A stretch of DNA of 64,000 nucleotides from Thalassotalea_B piscium_A (GTDB taxonomy: Bacteria; Pseudomonadota; Gammaproteobacteria; Enterobacterales; Alteromonadaceae): the NCBI GenBank assembly GCA_049347715.1, contig CP186339.1, positions 3,038,001 through 3,102,000 on the forward strand, in the 5' to 3' direction. This document shows, in pieces, positions 60,158 through 64,000 of this stretch. Below the pieces are notes generated by a model, which was not told where the DNA came from, made no database searches, and worked only from the letters and a program-made list of their open reading frames with translations. Within the stretch, counting starts at the first letter, position 1; each line of letters starts with the position of its first letter. The position numbers were made by a program, and so were the translations under genes.

Positions 60158-61885
60158 TTAACAAACAGGGGTAATATGTTCGACCATTAATTGTAAAGAT
60201 TGTTTATTTCTAAACTCGTTAATATCTAAACGATAGGCAAGGTGAACTGTCTTTATGTTGTTATCGGGCCATTGTTTAATGTCAATATTAAACGCTATGC
60301 CATCGTATAAACGCCCTTCTTTTTCGACCACAATTTTTAAGTGTTTTTCACCAACAATCCGTTGTTGAATTAAGCTAAACTGATCATCGAAGATAGGCTC
60401 GGGAAAATTTTGTCCCCATGGACCTGAATCTCTAATAAGCTGTGCAAAAGATAAATTCATGCTATGGCTAGGCAGTTGGCCATCTGACACTACTGTGCCA
60501 TGCAGGAATTCATCTTTTAACCATAACTTAGCATAGCGCACAAAGGCTTGCTGAAATTGCTCGAAATTCTCTTTAGTAATCGATAAACCAGCAGCCATAG
60601 CATGACCACCAAACTTTATTATTAATCCCGGTTGTTGCGTATCAATATGCTCTAACAAATCACGAATATGCAGCCCAGGAATTGATCGAGCAGAGCCTTT
60701 TAACTCTACGCCATTTTCAGCTAATGCAAAAACAATAGTAGGTCGGTGGTATTTTTCTTTAAGTCTTCCCGCAACAATGCCAATAACACCTTGATGCCAA
60801 TCTTGATGAAATAACGCGATAGCATGGGGTAGATTATCTTCGGTAAAGTTGAGTGCTTTAAGCACATTTTCAGCCTCTTGCTGCATACCTTGTTCTATTT
60901 CACGACGCGTTTTATTCAAGCCATCAAGCTCTTGCGCCATGATGCGTGCATCCATCAAATTATCAGCAAGCAAACAATTAATACCAAACGCCATATCGTC
61001 TAAACGTCCGGCAGCATTAATACGTGGTCCTAGTGCGAAGCCAAAATCACTCGCCACTAGCTGTTGTTGATTTTTCCCCGAAATTTCAATGAGTGCTTGA
61101 ATTCCTGGACGAGTAACACCTGCGCGAATACGTTTTAAGCCTTGCTCAACCAGTATGCGATTATTAGCATCTAAGGACACCACATCAGCCACGGTACCTA
61201 AAGCAACTAAATCCAGCAACTGGGCAATATTAGGTTCTTGAATCCCTTTTTCATTAAACCAGTTATGCTCTCTTAAATATTTTCTCATGGCTAAACAAAA
61301 ATAAAAGGCAACACCTACACCGGCAATCGACTTACTCGTGAAGGTACAATCAGGTTGATTGGGATTAACAATGGCATCTGCAGGTGGTAAACGTTCGCCA
61401 GCCAGATGATGGTCTGTCACTATCACCTGTAAGCCAAGTTCTTTCGCTCGTTCTACGCCAGCATGACAGCTAATACCACTATCGACAGTGATCAGTAATT
61501 GCGCACCTTTTTGAGCGGCAATATCGACAATTTCGGCAGTCAAACCATAACCATATTCAAACCGATTAGGCACAAGAAATTGATGACTATTACAGCCAAA
61601 CAATGACAATGCTGTCATCATTAATGCCGTACTTGTTGCTCCATCAGCATCAAAATCACCAATAATAAAAATTGACTGTTGTGTGGTTAACGCATGAAAA
61701 AGCACTTGGCAAGCTTGCTCAAGTCCTTTCATTGAATCTACAGGGGCGAGTAGTTGAGTCGCAAGTGTTAACTCCTTATCAGAGAGAACACCTCGACTCG
61801 CATAAATTTGTCTAATAACCGGGTCTAACTTATCCGATAAATGCTCATCCGATACTCGTTTACGACGAACAATAGGCTTTAACAC
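60158..61885 (-). CDS. recJ: Single-stranded-DNA-specific exonuclease RecJ
   Basis: A 575-residue 5'-3' exonuclease of the RecF recombination and mismatch-repair pathways (E. coli 577). DHH-family motifs: GDFDADGATSTALM, TVDSGISC, VTDHHLAGE, and the DHHA1 domain with the KGSARSIPGLHIRDLL and FGGHAMAAGLSI signatures. The start is a GTG three bases after the dsbC stop, so the two are translationally coupled. An intergenic gap of about 120 bp separates it from prfB. Confidence 0.96.
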   Translation of the reverse strand: MLKPIVRRKRVSDEHLSDKLDPVIRQIYASRGVLSDKELTLATQLLAPVDSMKGLEQACQVLFHALTTQQSIFIIGDFDADGATSTALMMTALSLFGCNSHQFLVPNRFEYGYGLTAEIVDIAAQKGAQLLITVDSGISCHAGVERAKELGLQVIVTDHHLAGERLPPADAIVNPNQPDCTFTSKSIAGVGVAFYFCLAMRKYLREHNWFNEKGIQEPNIAQLLDLVALGTVADVVSLDANNRILVEQGLKRIRAGVTRPGIQALIEISGKNQQQLVASDFGFALGPRINAAGRLDDMAFGINCLLADNLMDARIMAQELDGLNKTRREIEQGMQQEAENVLKALNFTEDNLPHAIALFHQDWHQGVIGIVAGRLKEKYHRPTIVFALAENGVELKGSARSIPGLHIRDLLEHIDTQQPGLIIKFGGHAMAAGLSITKENFEQFQQAFVRYAKLWLKDEFLHGTVVSDGQLPSHSMNLSFAQLIRDSGPWGQNFPEPIFDDQFSLIQQRIVGEKHLKIVVEKEGRLYDGIAFNIDIKQWPDNNIKTVHLAYRLDINEFRNKQSLQLMVEHITPVC

Positions 61886-61888
61886 GGA

Positions 61889-62677
61889 TTAACCTGTGGC
61901 TTTAACTTGATCCAAAATTTGTAGCAAACTATCAGGATCTTTGTAACCAGGTAGCATCAAGCCATTTTCTAAAATAATTGCAGGAGTACCACTTACACCG
62001 ATTTTGCGTCCAAAATTAAACTCTTCTTCAATAGGCTTGTCACAAATACGTTGAGCGACATTTGTTCCCATCTTCGCTTTAGTTAGCGCAGATTTAGGAT
62101 CTTCATTACACCAAATTGAGCGTAAATCTTTAAACCCTTTAGAATATTCCCCCATCTGATCTCTCACACCAGCTCTAGGGTAAGCTAAATAACGAATAGT
62201 AATACCTTTATCATTATAATCAGCCATTTGTTCGTGAAGTTTACGGCAGTAGCCACAAGTAATATCAGTAAAAACGGTAATGACATGCTTTTCATTTTTT
62301 GCCGGAAAAACAATCATATCCTTAGCAAAACTATTTACCCCTTCGATACGTACTTTCATACGTGCGTCTTCGGTTAAATTCGTTCTAGCTTCTAAGTCAT
62401 AAAGTTTGCCATCAATTAAAAAATCACCGTCGAGACTTGAATAAAACACGCTATGATCGGCAATAATTTCAACAAGGCCAACCATAGGACTTGGTTTAAT
62501 AGATGAAATTTCACCAACGACGCTTGTTAATTTATCACGTAAAGCATCTAAATCTGTTTGAGCGAGATTAACTGTAGCAGGATTAGTGACAGTACTTTTA
62601 TTTTCTATGGCTTGGGACGAGAATGAGCAGAGCAAAACAACAGGTAAAAGACTACTCAAAATAACTTTTTTAAACAT
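61889..62677 (-). CDS. dsbC: Thiol:disulfide interchange protein DsbC
   Basis: A 262-residue periplasmic disulfide isomerase. Signal peptide (about residues 1-23, ending SSQA), N-terminal dimerisation domain (about 45-105) and thioredoxin-like catalytic domain with CGYC in FTDITCGYCRKLH, cis-Pro in GVSGTPAIIL, and a second Cys pair (IWCNED and RICDKP). It shuffles wrong disulfides and is kept reduced by DsbD. It heads the dsbC-recJ-prfB-lysS block. In E. coli, xerD lies upstream; it is not here. Confidence 0.96.
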   Translation of the reverse strand: MFKKVILSSLLPVVLLCSFSSQAIENKSTVTNPATVNLAQTDLDALRDKLTSVVGEISSIKPSPMVGLVEIIADHSVFYSSLDGDFLIDGKLYDLEARTNLTEDARMKVRIEGVNSFAKDMIVFPAKNEKHVITVFTDITCGYCRKLHEQMADYNDKGITIRYLAYPRAGVRDQMGEYSKGFKDLRSIWCNEDPKSALTKAKMGTNVAQRICDKPIEEEFNFGRKIGVSGTPAIILENGLMLPGYKDPDSLLQILDQVKATG

Positions 62678-62903
62678 AAATTTTCCTAAATAAAACGTAG
62701 CGATAGGTAATTTTTAACTAAAAAACCCATATAATTAATACATGACCGCTCTTATAACGCTAAAATTACAGACTTCTCTATAAAAAATCAACGCATCGAC
62801 ACACTATCTAACAACTAATTATATTGATCTTAACACTTCCCCCTACATTTCTGGTAAAATTTTGGCAATTAAAAACGTTACATAATGATTACGACACTTA
62901 ACT

Positions 62904-63437
62904 ATGAAAATTGGTTTATTTTATGGCTCTACAACTTGTTACACTGAGATAGCAGCAGAAAAAATACAGCAACATTTTACTGAACAATTAACCATTGAAC
63001 TCTTCAACATTAAAGAAACCCCACTAACTCAGTGTCTAGATTTCGACTTACTCATCTTTGGTATATCAACTTGGGACTATGGTGAAATACAAGAAGATTG
63101 GGAAAGTCATTGGTCTGAAATTGCTGAACTTGATTTATCCGATAAGGTCATTGCTCTTTTTGGTATGGGGGATCAAATAGGTTATACCGATTGGTTTCAA
63201 GATGCTTTAGGAATGTTACATCAGCAAGTTGTAGCTCAAGGTGCTTATTGCATTGGTTTTTGGCCTAATCAGGGCTACGAATTTTCAGCATCCAAAGCAT
63301 TAACTCCTGACCAAACTCAGTTTGTCGGTTTAGCATTAGATGAAGATAATCAGTATGACCTCTCTGATGAGCGAATCTCACTTTGGTGCCAACAAATCAA
63401 AAGTGAAATTGATGAGCTTTTATCACAAGATAGTTAG
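62904..63437 (+). CDS. fldB: Flavodoxin
   Basis: A 177-residue FMN electron carrier of the long-chain class (E. coli FldB 173). FMN-phosphate loop GSTTCYTE, the FMN-flanking LIFGISTWDYGEIQEDW and the ALFGMGDQIGYTDWF segment of the long-chain loop are present. Position divergent from dsbC matches E. coli fldB, which supports fldB over fldA. The start has no strong ribosome-binding site. Confidence 0.92.
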   Translation: MKIGLFYGSTTCYTEIAAEKIQQHFTEQLTIELFNIKETPLTQCLDFDLLIFGISTWDYGEIQEDWESHWSEIAELDLSDKVIALFGMGDQIGYTDWFQDALGMLHQQVVAQGAYCIGFWPNQGYEFSASKALTPDQTQFVGLALDEDNQYDLSDERISLWCQQIKSEIDELLSQDS

Positions 63438-63498
63438 CTAATAATCACATTTGCCTTTATAATTAGCGCAATTTTATCCAAAGTGAATTAATTTTTTT

Positions 63499-64000
63499 AT
63501 GTTTGAGCAGTTCGAGCTAGATTCAGAGCTTCTAGGTGGCATTGAAAATGCCGGTTTCAAAAAACCTACGTCAATACAATCTCTTGTATTACCAGTAGCT
63601 ATGTCTGGTAAAGATGTATTAGCTTCAGCCCCTACTGGCACAGGTAAAACTGCTGCCTTTTTATTACCTGCTGCACAACATCTACTTGATTACCCAAGAC
63701 GTAAACCCGGATTTCCTCGAGTATTAGTGCTATCCCCTACTCGAGAATTAGCCTTACAGATTGGCGAGCAAGCTGAAAAATTAACCTCATTAACTAATAT
63801 TAAAAATGCGGTGATCACAGGTGGCGTAAATTACGGTAGTCATCAAGACGTCTTAACAGGTAATACTGACATCCTAATTGCAACACCGGGTCGTCTACTT
63901 GAATATATTGAAAATGAACAGTTTGATGCTAGAGATATTGAGATATTAATACTAGATGAAGCTGACCGTATGCTTGATATGGGTTTCTCTGAAACCATTA
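63499..64000 (+). CDS. srmB: DEAD-box RNA helicase SrmB (N-terminal 167 codons, truncated)
   Basis: The first 167 residues of a DEAD-box helicase, cut by the window edge. Q motif (FKKPTSIQSLVLP), motif I APTGTGKTAAF, Ia SPTRELALQ, GG, Ib TPGRLLEYIE and motif II LDEADRMLDMGF are seen. The pattern LDYPRRKPGFPRVLVLSPTR and the start MFEQFELDSELL fit SrmB, a 50S-assembly helicase, better than RhlE or DeaD. It follows fldB by 61 bp on the same strand. Confidence 0.88.
   Translation, partial: MFEQFELDSELLGGIENAGFKKPTSIQSLVLPVAMSGKDVLASAPTGTGKTAAFLLPAAQHLLDYPRRKPGFPRVLVLSPTRELALQIGEQAEKLTSLTNIKNAVITGGVNYGSHQDVLTGNTDILIATPGRLLEYIENEQFDARDIEILILDEADRMLDMGFSETI

Noticed and set aside
1..64000. Insertion sequences, prophage, integrons or toxin-antitoxin pairs
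   Set aside because: No transposase, integrase, phage structural gene or paired small toxin/antitoxin frames could be recognised on either strand.

Overview
The window reads as a chromosomal segment of a low-GC marine gammaproteobacterium of the order Alteromonadales, most likely Colwelliaceae (Colwellia/Thalassotalea type). The evidence is a full Na+-NQR operon with apbE and nqrM, an oxaloacetate-decarboxylase-type Na+ pump (oadGAB), FabV as enoyl-ACP reductase, an E. coli-like prfB with its programmed frameshift, and several enterobacterial-style gene orders (pyrG-eno; recX-alaS-csrA-tRNA-Ser-tRNA-Arg; dsbC-recJ-prfB-lysS). This assignment is inferred from gene content and AT-rich composition, not from a search.

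Layout. 1-8.5 kb: a truncated unknown gene, a PEP-CTERM surface protein, an MscS channel, small conserved proteins, eno, pyrG, a DUF4202 protein and a YbaN-like protein. 8.6-12.8 kb: an arsenic operon read leftwards from an arsenate reductase-ArsR fusion through an ACR3 arsenite exporter and an ArsJ-partner GAPDH to arsJ, with a 20-bp perfect inverted repeat just upstream as candidate operator. 13-15.2 kb: an ABC-2 exporter pair divergent from a 62-aa protein, with a strong Fur-box match between them. 15.2-20 kb: tmcA, a relic of a NapC-type cytochrome, pdxH and a periplasmic solute-binding-like protein. 20-23.2 kb: oadGAB. 23.7-28.2 kb: two tRNA-Arg genes interleaved with decayed tRNA-Arg copies, tRNA-Ser, csrA, alaS and recX.

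28.3-37.6 kb is the accessory part. It holds a 1169-residue lipoprotein built of two ~515-residue repeats, a small lipoprotein, and a BetI-like repressor divergent from a TonB-dependent receptor that is followed by an alkaline-phosphatase-superfamily enzyme and a PhoD-like phosphatase. A 14-bp near-palindrome like a BetI operator lies in the divergent promoter. I propose, as inference, that this is a choline-responsive system for capture and hydrolysis of choline phosphoesters.

37.7-50.5 kb: dinB with a LexA box, a HupE/UreJ-like membrane protein, nqrM, apbE, nqrFEDCBA, fabV, bolA and an AlkB-like gene that lacks a normal start codon. 50.5-57.2 kb: rlmG, a YajG-like lipoprotein, a periplasmic cyclophilin, an AmpG-like transporter, a 56-aa membrane protein, a DUF1232 protein and a DUF3667 zinc-ribbon membrane protein. 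57.3-64 kb: lysS, prfB, recJ, dsbC, fldB and the 5' part of srmB. No insertion sequence, CRISPR array, prophage or rRNA gene was seen.
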